Assembly (NCBI GenBank): GCA_003013855.2
Contig: ML058453.1
Span: 8,735,861-8,799,860 of the forward strand
Source of the DNA: Liriodendron chinense
Lineage: Eukaryota; Streptophyta; Magnoliopsida; Magnoliales; Magnoliaceae
Length of the DNA: 64,000 bases
Reading direction: 5' to 3'
Program-made: the position numbers and the translations under genes
Part shown: positions 1 through 12,359 of the stretch, piece after piece
Numbering within the stretch: the stretch's first letter is position 1
How the letters are laid out: each line of letters begins with the position of its first letter
The notes under the pieces: model-generated
The model's database searches: none
Seen by the model: the letters and a program-made list of their open reading frames with translations, nothing else
Told to the model about the DNA's origin: nothing

Positions 1-266
1 GCTGCATGGTGGGTTCCATGAGCCAGGTAATATGTGGTGGGCAGCCAATCATAAAGCTTTTATCTGTCTACCATATAAAAGCCAATCCCCGATTGTTGGG
101 AGAAAGGCTGAAGATGATGATCAGCCTTTACAAACATGATCATACAATATTTTTAACATTTCCATGATCAAATCATCACTAGGTTACTATTTTCAGGTAC
201 CCAAGAATAAATAGGCTACTATTTTCTAGAACTTATTTCATGGGTTTAACTTGTTTGATGGAGCAG
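1..266 (+). other. Intron 1 (3' part) of patatin-like copy 1
   Basis: This stretch aligns by eye with copy 2 from about 51627 to 51909 (shared 'GCATGGTGGGTTCCATGAGCC' region and the stretch before the exon). It is therefore the 3' part of intron 1, ending at the acceptor GAGCAG before exon 2. Exon 1 of copy 1, with the start codon and the GGGxRG oxyanion-hole motif, must lie left of the window and cannot be judged here. Confidence 0.85.
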
Positions 267-935
267 GAGATAGACAATAATGAGGATGCAAGACTTGCAG
301 ACTATTTTGACATCATCGCAGGGACAAGCACAGGCGGGCTTGTGACCGCCATGTTAACTGCACCAAATGAAAACAATCGTCCCATGTTTGCTGCGAAAGA
401 CATAATGGATTTCTACCTCAATAACTGCCCAAAAATTTTCCCACAAACCGGGTAATAAGAGTAACGACGAGGGAAATAATTATCTCCACACCATTTTTTC
501 TATGCCAGTATGCTCCCCGTTTTACTATTCCAACATCAAAAGTAGAAAAAAGGGTGTATGCATAGAAAATAGAGGGTGTAAGTATTGGTGCAGAAATGAT
601 AATTTCAACAACTATCTATGATTTTTTTTATTAGTCTTTTGAAACTTAGGCAGCGAGATTCATGGGCTTGTCTTAAGCATAGAAAGCCCGTCAACATGCT
701 TAAGATCAGGCCATGTGAATAACCATTTCTAATTTCTTTGAATCACAGAGGCCCATTTGGTTCAGCTATGAAGATAATGAAAGCAGTATCAGGACCCAAA
801 TACGATGGAAGCTATCTCCATGACATTGTAAGAGAAAAACTAGGAAAGACTCAGTTGAACCAGACCTTGAAGAATGTCGTCATCCCTACGTTCGATATCA
901 AGCACCTCCAGCCTACCATCTTCTCCAGCTACGAG

Positions 936-2667
936 GTTCTTCTTCATTGCTCCAAAGCCACACATAAATTTCAATTACTAGTTTATGATGTAGAAGCCAA
1001 CACATTATTACTTCTGATTTGTAATTGATGACAATCAGGGACTCGTGGGACTCATCCAGTCTCAGGTCAAGTCATAAAGTGCCTGAGTCGAGTGAATCAG
1101 CCTGGTTGGGCTGAATTGGGGGAGATTCAGGTCGCTCATCTGGGTGGCTCGTGGTGTCGAACCAGATGATGTCTGACCAAGTCCAAGTCGACTAAGACGA
1201 GTCACATCGGACTTACCCTGAGTCATCAATCGATGTTTATATAGGAAAAATGGTCATTTTCCTTAGACCCATGCAGGTCCATAAAATTGATCGATGACTC
1301 TGGAGCCCTATCTGATAGGTGGGGTCCACAATGGAGGGGTTTTAGTCCCTCTTATGCTCGAAAATCACACGAACGGTTCCTTTTAATACATACTGTGGGA
1401 CTGTGTTTATACTTTTCCCTTTGGTAACTGAGGAACTTTGATTCACAACCGAGATCCACAAGTAGGAAAGGTGAGTACCTTAGTAGAGAGAGACCCAAAG
1501 CCGTTAGGCTGAATCCAATACAAAGCTTTGTAGGTTAAGCTTAATAGGTGATGTGTGGGGCCCACAGTGATGTCTGCATAATGTCCAATCTGTCCATCAT
1601 GTGTGCCGCCTTATGTTCTTGTTGGAGGCCAAAAATCAGGCCGATCCAAAACTCAGGTGGCCCACAAAAAAATGTAAAACCATGCCTAAAACCTCAAGAT
1701 CACATGGGCCCGTGTACCACCTGAATCTTAGAATGGACTGATGTTTTGGGGAGTCCATTCATCCTGGTGGTGCACCTTCTGAATGGGTTAGATGGGACAC
1801 AAAAAAAAAAAAAAAAAAAACCGGCAGGCCCCACTCACAATCTGGTAGGGTTTTATTTATTTATTTTCTAAAAACCAAAATTGTATATATTCAACTGAAG
1901 GATTTACACAAGCATTCTAGTGGAGCCCCAAAAAAGGATCAGAGACCCGCCTATCATAAGCAAACACATACAAAGCCCAGCCCTAAGCCTCAAAAAAGGA
2001 ACGGAAACCCCGAGAAACAGAGCCTCAACCAGCTTCTAGACACACCCAACCATCCTAACCCCCACTTTGTCAAGGACGAGAGACCCGAATCAGCCTGCGT
2101 AAGTTGCCTTGGTTGGTATAGACTTTATTTGGGCGCCCTTCACTAACTAACCTCACCAATCCATCCGCTACCATATTGCCTTCAAGATAGATATGAGGAA
2201 ATTGGAGATTGAGAGGGCTATAGTTGTGTTGAATAGCGCCCAGTCTATACCAGATGCTCCAAGGAGAAGCAAACGAGGGGTTGGATGCCGCATCTGCAAT
2301 GATTCATGCGTAAGTCGGTCTCCACAATAACAATATGGTGGATTCCCCATCCCAAATGCTCCCGGTTGTGTGGTCCACCTGAGTTTTGGACTGGCCTGAT
2401 TCCAGTCTAATCTGTCCATCATGTGCACCCCTCACGTTCCAGGGCACCAAATAGAACATGAGGGATCCACAGATTACACGTCATGCACAGATCAAAGTGG
2501 GTTCCACACAACATGCTGTAGGTTAAGGCTAAACCTCCAAAGCTTTGGGGAATGAAAGCATATAAAACATGTAGATTTTGGTTAGTTTCATTTCTTTAAT
2601 TTTCTTTACCACAACTAGCCCGGAATCATTTTGGCCAAAGCCTTTTATGTGTCCTTCTGATAAGCAG
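936..2667 (+). other. Intron 3 of patatin-like copy 1
   Basis: This intron is collinear with intron 3 of copy 2 (52633-54505). They share repeated 'GAGTCG'-rich text at 1030-1250 and TE-derived 'GGGGCCCACAGTGATG' text at 1550-1800. It differs by a LINE tail at about 1845-2335, absent from copy 2, and lacks the MULE-like MITE that copy 2 carries at 53215-53729. A run of about 20 A lies at 1801-1820. Confidence 0.75.
1845..2335 (-). mobile_element. 5'-truncated L1-type LINE tail
   Basis: This roughly 490 bp stretch is present in copy 1 and missing at the equivalent place in copy 2, where flanking text 'CCCACTCACAATCT' continues directly to 'GGTGGGTTCCCCATCCC'. On the - strand it encodes a broken RNase H-like end of an L1 ORF2 (residues resembling NMVADGLVR) and finishes in an A-rich 'AAATAAATAAATAAAAC' tail. 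This fits a short 5'-truncated retroposition. I could not identify a clean target duplication. Confidence 0.6.
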
Positions 2668-3091
2668 GTAAAATCCACGCCATCCTTGGATGCTCTACTC
2701 TCAGATATCTGCATCGGCACATCTGCAGCTCCAACTTACCTTCCTGCACATTGTTTCCAAACTAGATATCTTCAAGGGAAAGTGAGGGATTTCAACCTCA
2801 TTGACGGTGGCGTCGCTGCTAATAATCCGGTTTGATCATCACCTTTTACACCATGAAGGAGTTATAGGGTCCCATTCATTAGCGGATGTACAGGATTTCA
2901 CTCATGTGGGGACAGGTTTGATAATCTAAATTGTTGATCTGATGGACCCCAATGTATGGGGATGCTTCGAAACTCTTCCAGATTGAAACACGCTAGGCTT
3001 TTGATCGAGGGGGCCACAAGTAGACGGTTAAGGAGACATTTAGAAAGCATGGTCCATATATATGATGAGACATAGTCCAATAATGGAAGGG

Positions 3092-3236
3092 CTTGGATCA
3101 TCCAATCTGAAAGATTTCTGGACATCTCCAATCCACAGCGGGACCCATCTGATCAATCCAGTAATGGAAGGGTTTGGATCATCCAATCTGAAAGATTTCT
3201 GGATGTCTCCAATCCACAGTGGGGCCCATCTGATCA
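3092..3236 (+). repeat. Tandem duplication of about 69 bp in intron 4 of copy 1
   Basis: The segment with 'GGATCATCCAATCTGAAAG' and the following 'ATCTCCAATCCACAG' occurs twice back to back, at about 3095-3163 and 3164-3236. Copy 2 has it once (about 54930-54990), so the duplication happened after the two genes separated. Confidence 0.75.
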
Positions 3237-3306
3237 ACTCTTTGGCTTGTCATTCCATAGTCCCACATGAACACGATTCATCCGCACCACATTCTTATAT
3301 ATCATC

Positions 3307-6300
3307 TGTCACGCTCCGAAATCTGGACACAGAGTGTGCACCCTCAGGCCCAGTTTATGGGGTATGACTCGTGCACAAAAGCACTTAATTCAAAAGTGAA
3401 ACTGTTATAGAGGCATGTGATCATATGTGTACCAAGTTCAAATTATCATTTGACAACAATTAAATACAAATACAATCCATATACAATGGTCCACCCATTT
3501 GGGACTTATTAATAATGTTATCAAACGAAAATAAAATAGAAAAATGATGGAAATAATCTAAATGTCTTGATTCGTAGCAGCCACTTCTTCCTTCGTTAAG
3601 ATACTTGGTGGTTCCTCCACTTGTTCAGGTTCCTGCTCATGTATATCATATGTACCATCTGTATATATTTACTTCCGTCAGCAGGGAAGTCCAGTGAGTA
3701 AACCCATCATAGTTCACACCCGTCCAAATAAGTAGTACATCCAAATACAGCCTTACAATTAAATTTACACTATGGATGCAATAATGTTATGCAAGATGAT
3801 ATGATGCATCAAGTGGGCATTACTCAGTCTTCCACTTGCTTCGATTGGATCCCATCAATCGGCTCCCCCTTCCTTATAGGGCGGACTTCCACATATTAGT
3901 GGGCTTCCAGGATGGTCCCTGGGTAACCGGGTACTTAAGTACCTACCGGTCTTCCAGAGCGATGCTCCAGGATAACAATGTATGAATGTATGAAGCGTAT
4001 GGCATGTCGTATTCAATAATCATCTCCCCATTAAGAGGCAACAGATAATTCATTCATCTCTTCTTTTGAGAGGCACATATATATTAGTCAACCATCCCTC
4101 CTTTTGAGAGGCACATATATATTAGTCAATCATCCCTCCTTTTGAGAGGCATATATCATTCCTGTCATCTCTCATTTTGAAAGGTACATACATATTATTT
4201 GTCATTCATTTCATTCCACATGTATAAGTAATAAAATGCATTGGCATATATGCATAACACCATCATAATCAACACAAGTCACCCCAAGCATAGCATCACA
4301 CCACAACAACCTACTTTATTCAAATGAATAGGAAACATGTTGGATTTACTCACCTTGATTCGGCGGAGATGATTTCGTACAATATATGTATCGGATCAAT
4401 TTAGAAACCACTGATTTGAAAATAATTTGATGTGTGGCTGGGCTCCACTTGTGGACGGTTCGATATTCGGTTCCTCTTAAACTCAGTCTGATGCAATTAA
4501 ACTATGCGCAACTCGATAAGTGTTTCCAACATAAAATGATGAAATCTCTACACAAGATCACACCAGATGATTCATTAGGTCCTACACTAGTTTTCTTTTG
4601 GATTTTCCTGAATTTAAATACAGTATACCAACGTATCGAGTGAGTCATAGTGAGAAGAAATGGTAATTACGATTTATCTTTGAATCGAAAGAGTAGAGAT
4701 GGAGACTTACTAAATGAATGGTGTATGCGGGGTCTGATTTAGTCCTAGGATCGATCGGCGGGTAGACTCAGTTATCAGTTCTCTTCTTCTTCTTTTTCTT
4801 CTTTTCTTTTCTTTCTGATCTCTCTTTCTGAATCTCAGATTGTTTAGATCTCACACACTCCTCTCAATGCCTCTGGAACAAACTTAAGAAGAGACTCGTG
4901 GATAGCTTGAACATACATGATAGCTGCAGCATATAGTTTGCTATTTATAAGAGTTTTCCATTCCTTAAATGCTAATCGCATCTTAACTTAATGTTGGTGC
5001 TTACTCGTTGATCAGATGGGCCTTACTGTGATTGGAGAGGATTTTGAATCGACGATTATACGAGATCCAACGGTTGAGACTTCTGACGGGAAGACCAGAT
5101 GCTCTAATGTCAAATTTACAGTCTAGGTAAATCCTGTCAAGGAGTTTCTTTTGGACGGTTTAGATCTTTGTGATAGAGTTTGTGGACCATAGAAACTAGT
5201 GGTTTGGATCGGTTTACATGGTGGGTTCTTCGGTTGCAAGTTTCCACTAGGTGTAACTCCTCTCCGAGAAACCAGGAAATTTGAATGCAGAATTCATGTT
5301 TTAGACGTTGCAACGTAAATTCTAGGATTACTCTAATAGAGTTTGGATGCCCTAATTAGAAATGGACGGTTGGGATTACATGTCTAATAGAGGCACTTTT
5401 CTAAAGGAGTTTGAAAGATTTGATTAAAACCACACGCGTCCGAGAAAACAGGAAGGGAAATGCTTGCGGCAACTCTCTGATTGGTTGGTCGATGCAATAA
5501 GTTGTTGGAGTGTTAATGACCATCTAATTGAAAGGCTTAGAGGAGTTAATCTTAACCCAGATTTGCAAATTTGAATTTTGATTCATACATCGAGAGAAAA
5601 CATGAAGTTTCCTGTTTAGAACGAGATTTGCTCTTGAAATCCAGGAACACTATCTCGGTTCCAGTTGGATGGGGAACACAGCAAGTGCATGTACACGTGT
5701 TGTGCATGGGCTCATATGTGAGATTTATGATAAATCTATTCCGTTCAATTAGTTTGTTGGGTCTTGATATGGCACAAGTTCAAAGATGAGGTTCATCCGA
5801 ATTTTAAGTTGGCCGCATGACAGAAAATAATGGGGAATTGGATGATGGTTGTTGAGAATTTTATGAGATTGGTGAGAGGGGCTGGATCATTGTGATGGGT
5901 CATATAGAGCTGTGGAATTAAGATATGGAAGGTTTGGATTGATTCTTCTAGTGGTTTCAAACTTAGAATGTTGCTTTTGAAAAATGTTCTTTTCGAGGAC
6001 TGGGAGAAGAACACGAAAGGACGAGGCTCTTTGATTGGTTGCAGGCTACGGGAAGGTGCTGGTGCCATACGGAGCGTTGGTTGAGAGGGTTTGAATGGCC
6101 AAGATCATCTGAGAACAGATCACATGGATTGCCTAGGTAGAAGCCGTGACGAGAAAGGAAAGAAGAAGATGGAGATATTCTAGGATTGCGGAAGAAGGCT
6201 TTGCACATAAATTATACATTTGCAATGGGCACGTGGGGTCCACATAAATGATTTGGAGTAATCTAAATGGTTCATCAGATTTGCTAGATCATATTTGGGC

Positions 6301-7669
6301 ATGGGTTGAAGAATGAGGTGGATCTGAATCTCAGGTAGGCCGCACAAAGGAAAACAGCGGGGATTTGATGATGTACGATGATGGTTGTTCCACTGATGAC
6401 GAATGGTCCAGATCAGCAAGTTGGGTTCCAGTGGTGGCTAAATGGTTCAGAAAGAACGGAAAGGAAGAAAGAAGTTTGAGAAGGGAACTTGGGTTCATGA
6501 TTGTACGCTGACGTGCGTTATTACTTTTTTTTATTCATTTTTTTTTTTTGTTGTAGGCCCCACGGAGATGGTTATGCAAGATCCACACCATCCATCAATT
6601 TTTCCTGCCCATGATGACCTATAGGCTCGAATATGAAGCAGATCTATATCTTAAGTGGACCACACAACGATAGGTCAGGAGGCCTTGTAAATTTCAATTT
6701 AAAACACAATTTAATCTGAGTGTGTACCGAGATACGTCAGATGCTCAGAGACTGGTCTCCCTCATTTCTCTTATTTTACTAAAAATAATTAAATGCATGT
6801 GTAGTCCATTTGAACTGTTAGTTTGGGATAAAACTTCAGTATGACTCGCCAATTTGCGTGCTCTATCAACGGATGAAATTTGGGCCTTGATCTCTCGAGG
6901 ATGACCAAAATACCTTTTTAATGGCTTAGGCTAATCCGTAATTCAAAACAACGTTTATTAATTTTCTATGTGAAAACTAACCGGTAGATTAGAAATATAC
7001 CCCGTGATCTCCTTAATTAACGGTTTACTTTGATTTTTGGGTGGCCCGTTTGACAGATACAATTTTGATGTATGGTCAGATGGTGTCCTAATATTAAAGT
7101 AATTGTATGGTTATAATATTAATAATGTATATGGTTTATTGTATGGTCAGTTTTGTAAATGAAAACATAGAAAGTGGTTTTTGGATGTGGTTTAGGTTAC
7201 GACTGTACACCGTTAGAGTTTAGTGATGCGTTTAGTATGCAAACTTACTTAGATTGAAATTTTGACAATAGGTTAAGCCTATTTTTAGGTGATGAACGAG
7301 ATGAACGAATCAGATTCTAATTGGGATACTTGTACGAACGGATATGAAGATCGAGTAGTTCGTTTGTTATGATCGGTTGGTCCAAATTCAAAATGGAAAG
7401 TCAGATGTCTTCACTTATGGTTGTAGGGTATTTCTATGGTTGGTTTTTACGTGACGGTGAGAACACGAGGGTATTTAATGACATGTCTTAAGAATCGATG
7501 GTTGAATGGCTTGATCTACGAATGAAAAATACTCCCTATGTTTTAGATTCACTGCTAGATTAGAGATGAACAGTTAAAATTGATCAATCTACATACTTAT
7601 GGTTGAATAAGTGTTACTGTACCGACTCACGTACGTGTGAGCTTGCACTCAAAATTCTGGGTTGTTACA
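3307..7669. mobile_element. Non-coding TG..CA element A (long solo LTR or LARD-like), 4.36 kb
   Basis: The element starts TGTCACGCTCCGAAA and ends TTCTGGGTTGTTACA. It is flanked by a 5-bp duplication TCATC (3302-3306 and 7670-7674). Copy 2 has the empty site ('CTTATCACCACCTC'), which proves insertion into intron 4. I found no gag or pol protein anywhere inside. It holds a tandem repeat near 4055-4190 and a CT-rich tract at about 4790-4860. Termini and internal order resemble element B at 23530-26980 although most of the sequence differs. The simplest reading is a solo LTR of a long-LTR retrotransposon; a non-autonomous element without coding capacity is the alternative. The start of the LTR does not recur inside it. 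Confidence 0.75.
4055..4190 (+). repeat. Short tandem repeat in element A
   Basis: A unit of about 38-40 bp containing 'CCTTTTGAGAGGCACATATA' is repeated about three to four times, with the last copies degraded. It lies about 0.75 kb from the left end of the element, a position comparable to the tandem repeat of element B. Confidence 0.8.
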
Positions 7670-8157
7670 TCATCACCTCTAGAAATCTTTACATGGTGTA
7701 ACCCTAAGCATGCATGAATAAACCTGTTGAGTGTCGCGGTTTCAGGCACTGGTTGCTATGGGTGAAGTGACCAAAGAGATTTTCAGAGGAAATCCGGATT
7801 TCTTAGCAACCAAGCCAATGGATTACGGTAGATTTTTGGTGATCTCACTGGGGACAGGTTCGGCGAAGGCGGAATTGAAATTCACCGCGACTCAAGCAAG
7901 CAAATGGGGTGTTTTGGGTTGGTTGCTGAGCAATGGTTCTAATCCATTAGTGGATGTTTTCACTCAAGCAAGTGCAGATATCGTCGACATCCACATTTCG
8001 GGGGTTTTTCGTGCCCTTCAATCCGAAAGTAACTACCTCCGGATTCAGGTGGGCCCACACATTCTCATTCTCATTATATTACTAATCAAGGTTTTGTCAC
8101 TCTACTCATCAAGTTGTCCACACATGTAAATTGAATATGGAACGTTGGTCTTCTTTT

Positions 8158-8615
8158 TGTAAGAAAACTCTATATTGCGGAATACATAGGACCTTGCTGT
8201 GCATCAGATATGGAGATCGAATAACTAGAATAAACACATACCTGTCTGGTGGGCCATCTCGAATTAGAGATCTGGATCTTCCTCTCCTGGGATTGCTGTA
8301 GAGAAAAACTTTAGATGGGGCTTGTTTTCAGTGTAATCCCGGATTGGGGACCCAGCACCCTTTAAATAGGGTTTGTAGTGGGTGTGGCAGTGTTTGAAAC
8401 CCACCAAAACACTGCCACCCTTGCTCCACACGAATTTGGCTATCAGGAATCCATGTTCAACTACAATACTGCCTCAGGCAGTGTAGACGCGCAACCCCTC
8501 TTTATTCTGTAGATCACAACTGTAGTGGGGTCCACTGATCAGTCCACACATGAATCTGCATCTGTATTCAAATCTGAACCATTGATCAGTCGACCCACTA
8601 TATAGAAAACTTACA
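8158..8615 (-). repeat. 3' LTR of Copia element 1
   Basis: The sequence begins TGTAAGAAAAC and ends GAAAACTTACA, giving TGTAAG/CTTACA inverted ends. It matches the LTR at 14463-14920 apart from four substitutions. Read on the - strand, TATTTAAAGG near 8360-8372 is a candidate TATA box for the LTR promoter; it is present in both LTRs. Confidence 0.95.
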
Positions 8616-8628
8616 TTCTCCCACTTGG
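8616..8628 (-). promoter_or_regulatory. Polypurine tract of Copia element 1
   Basis: Immediately inside the 3' LTR the - strand reads AAGTGGGAGAA, a purine-rich plus-strand primer typical of Copia elements. Confidence 0.7.
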
Positions 8629-9071
8629 GCCATACTGTTCAATGTCACGGATTTTAATTATACTTAAGTGGTCAACCAATATGTCAGATTCTGTGGACAA
8701 CGTCTTTTCCAATCTAGTCCATCAAGACTACTAATACTGGATCGTGGTAGTCTACACAACATTAATTGAGGCGAAGTGAGATGAATCACGGTCACTAGTA
8801 TTATCAATTTTAATGACGTAGATTGTGAACATGGTCGTGTGGTATGAAGGTTACACTCAAGTGTGACTGAAAGTGCCTACCTTCAAGAGGTCCTAGGAGC
8901 TTTCTTAAGATGTCTCCAATGAGACAATACTGAAATTCTACTATTCTCAAAATATATTGTGCACACCAAACGAGAGAAATAGTATAAACCAAAAGATGGA
9001 ATCATCAAAGTAAATGAGATCTCTATGAGTGTCTGAACAAAATAGATGTAAACTGAATCTTAAAACTCCCA

Positions 9072-12000
9072 CTAACTGAATGTATCTGTGAGGTCAATGA
9101 CTCCCATAGACACTACATGCTCCTGAAATGGCGCCACAGGAAGCCCTTTAGTGAGAGGATCGGCTATCATCTCTTTAGTACCGATAAGCTGAATAGACAC
9201 CTGATGATCCCGCACTCTATCCTTTACAACATGATACTTTACGTCGATATGCCTCGACCTTGATGAGTGCTTGTTGTTATACGAGAAACTGACCGCAGCT
9301 GAACTGTCACAAAATATTCTCATAGGTTTTGGGATATGCTCCAAGACCCGTAAACCAGTGAGAAAACTCTGTAGCCACACCGCCTGATTTGTGGTTTTAT
9401 GACATGCGATGAATTCTGCCTCCATAGTAGATGAAGCTGTGGTGGACTGCTTTACGCTTTTCCAGGACACAGCCCCTCCACTCATAAGAAAAATGTAACC
9501 GGACGTTGACCTTCTTGTGTCGACGCAGCCTGCATAATCTGCGTCTAAATATCCGACCAAATCCAAACGATCGGTTTTGCTGTAGGTGAGTGCAAAGTCT
9601 TTTGTCCGTTGCAGGTAGCGCAATACTTTCTTTACTGCGGTCCAGTGCTGAATTCCTGGATTGGAAAGGTACCTGCCTAACATTCCAACCACGAAGGCAA
9701 TATCCGGACGCGTACAGACCTGAGCATACATTATACTCCCCACTGCTGACGCGTACGGAATTTCCTTCATGCGATCCTTTTCCAAATCATTCTTGGGGCA
9801 CTGAAAATTTTCGAATTTGTCACCTTTAACTATAGGTGATTGACCAGGAGAGCAATTCTGCATGCCGAACCGTTCGAGTATCCTACCAATGTAGGCTCTC
9901 TGTGACAAACCAAGCAGTCCTCGAGATCTATCCCTATGAATCTCGATGCCTATGACAAAGGAAGCGTCACCAAGATCCTTCATCTCAAATTTTTTAAGAC
10001 AAAAACTTCTTGGTATCACGAAGCATCCCAATATCACTGCTGGCTAACAATATGTCATCGACATACAAAATCAAAATAATGAACTTACTCCCACTGATTT
10101 TAATGTAGATACACTCATCCGCCGTGTTTTCTACAAAGCCGTATGAGGAAATCACCTTATGAAACTTTAGGTACCACTGACGTGATGCCTGTTTCAAACC
10201 GTATATGGACTTCTTGAGTTTACATACCAGTTGCTTTGAGTTTTCAACTTTAAAACCCTCTGGTTGTAACATGTATACGTTCTCATCAAGATCCCCATTG
10301 AGAAACGCAGTCTTAACGTCCATTTGTTGTAATTCCAGATCCATATGAGCTACAAGAGCCATTATTATTCTAAATGAATCTTTCTTTGAAACTGGAGAGA
10401 AAGTCTCTTTGTAGTCAACACCTTCACGTTGGTTAAAACCCTTAGCAACAAGTCTGGCTTTATACCTTTCTATGTTTCCCTTGGAGTCCCGTTTGGTTTT
10501 AAATACCTATTTACAACCAACCGGCTTAATTCCTTCAGGTAACTGGACAAGGTTCCAGACTTCATTGTCCTGCATGGATTTCAACTCGTCTTTCATGGCG
10601 TTGAACCACTGAGAGGAGTTAATGCTTTGTTTGGCTTGTGTGAAAGATTCAGGATCCTTCTCCACCCCTATGTCAAACTCACGTTCCTGCAAATAGATGA
10701 CATAGTCATCAGGGATTGCAGGCCTCCTCTCCCTTTGGGATCTTCTTAATGACTCAATTGGATCAGGATTTTGATTTCCTTCATCAGTAGGTTGTACTTG
10801 AGGTTCATTGAGGCGATCTGCAGCAACTGCAGGACTTAATGCCGCATCTGTAGGAATTACTGTCATGGGAATCATGATTCGTTCCTCCTCAAATACAATC
10901 TCTCTAACGTTCATGCTCCCACTGTCTTCAGTGTCCTCAAGAAATCTGGCATTCCCAGTCTCAATGATCTTTATAGAATGGGAAGGACAGTAGAATCTAT
11001 AGCCTTTTGACCTTTCAGGGTAACCTATAAAGAAACAGCTTATAGTTCTTGGGTCAAGTTTATTCTGATGCGGGTTATAGGGTCTAGCTTCTGCACGACA
11101 ACCCCAAACATGAAAATAGGTAAGACAAGGCTTTCTCCCATTCCATAACTCAAAAGGGGTTTTCGGGACAGATTTGCTAGGAACTCTATTGAGGATATGG
11201 ATTGCAGTCTTAATGGCATCACCCCACAAGGATAATGGCAATGTCGTATTACTTATCATGCTTCGCACCATGTCCATAAGGGTTCGGTTACGCCTTTTGG
11301 CCACACCGTTTTGCTCTTGAGTCCCAGGCATGGTGTACTGAGCGACAATGCCACATTCCTGCAAGTACCTGGCAAAAGGTCCGGAATTCCTGCTTGATTC
11401 GTCATATCTCCCGTAGTACTCACCACCACGGTCAGATCTGACAACCTTAATCTTTTTATCGAGTTGGTTCTCGACTTCAGCCTTATAGATTTTGAAGGCA
11501 TCCAGGGCATCCGATTTCTCATGTATCAGGTACAGGTATCCGTAGCGAGAGTAATCATCTATAAAAGTGATAAAATATTTATGTCCACTCCATGAAGCTG
11601 TAGGGAATGGACCACAAATATCTGTATGTATCACTTCTAGTAGACCTACGCTCCTGGTGGCACCCTTTTTCCTCATTCTAGTATGTTTTCCCTTAATGCA
11701 ATCCGTACATGCTTTAAAATCGGAGAAGTCTAAGGATTGAAGTATTCCATCCCGCACAAGCCTCTCCATTCTCTCGCGAGAGATATGGCCTAATCGTCTA
11801 TGCCACAGTATGGAGGAAACTCCATTTCTCTTTCTTCTTTTGATTCCTGATCCATTATTAAGCTGCAGGTTCATGTTCAAGACGTTTGCGGCATGTAGGT
11901 TTAATTGATATAGATCATTCACTAAAGTACCATGGCCAACTCCATTTAAACCAAAATAGATACTAAAACCTTCATTCTCAAATTTAAAAGTGTACCCACC

Positions 12001-12333
12001 TTTAACTAAGCGAGAGACCGAAATTAAATTTTGTCTTATTGAAGGTACATAGAAAGTGTCTATTAGGTCTAAGTAATGGCCAGATGTTAATCTAAGTTTG
12101 CAAAGTCCTACTGCCACAACGTTTACCTTTATGCCATTGCCAACATACACTGATTGCTCCGTGTCAGTTGGTGGTCGGCTCTGTAACATATCCTGCATGG
12201 AAGTGCATATGTGAATAGAAGTGCCAGAGTCTATCCACCAGGAATTTGCCGATACATCAGTTAAATTGCTTTCAAAACAGACAAGAACAGAATTACCCTT
12301 TTCTAAAGTCTGTTTTCGTTTCCCGTATTCCAA
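9072..12333 (-). pseudogene. Copia pol polyprotein (protease, integrase, RT, RNase H), broken
   Basis: Reading 12333 to 9072 on the - strand, the order is that of Copia: protease-like WWIDSGTSIHIC, the GAG-pre-integrase LWHRRLGH with CTDCIKGK zinc residues, integrase core (HTDICGPF, RSDRGGEYYG, EQNGVAKRRNRT), RT (FLNGDLDENVYM, ILYVDDILLAS) and RNase H (CTRPDIAFVV, MEAEFIACHK, ADPLTKGLP). Two lesions are visible. A TGG-to-TAG change at 10507-10509 falls in the GCKW motif at the start of RT. A one-base insertion in the A/T run at about 9993-10000 shifts frame just before KKFEMKDLG. The open frame begins without the CCHC knuckle normally preceding protease. Confidence 0.93.
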
Positions 12334-12359
12334 AAAGGGTACTGAAATAGAATCGTTTG

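Noticed and set aside
2578..2835. Longer frame extending left of patatin exon 4
   Set aside because: The conserved part starts only after TAAGCAG at 2668; upstream residues differ between the copies and are intron.
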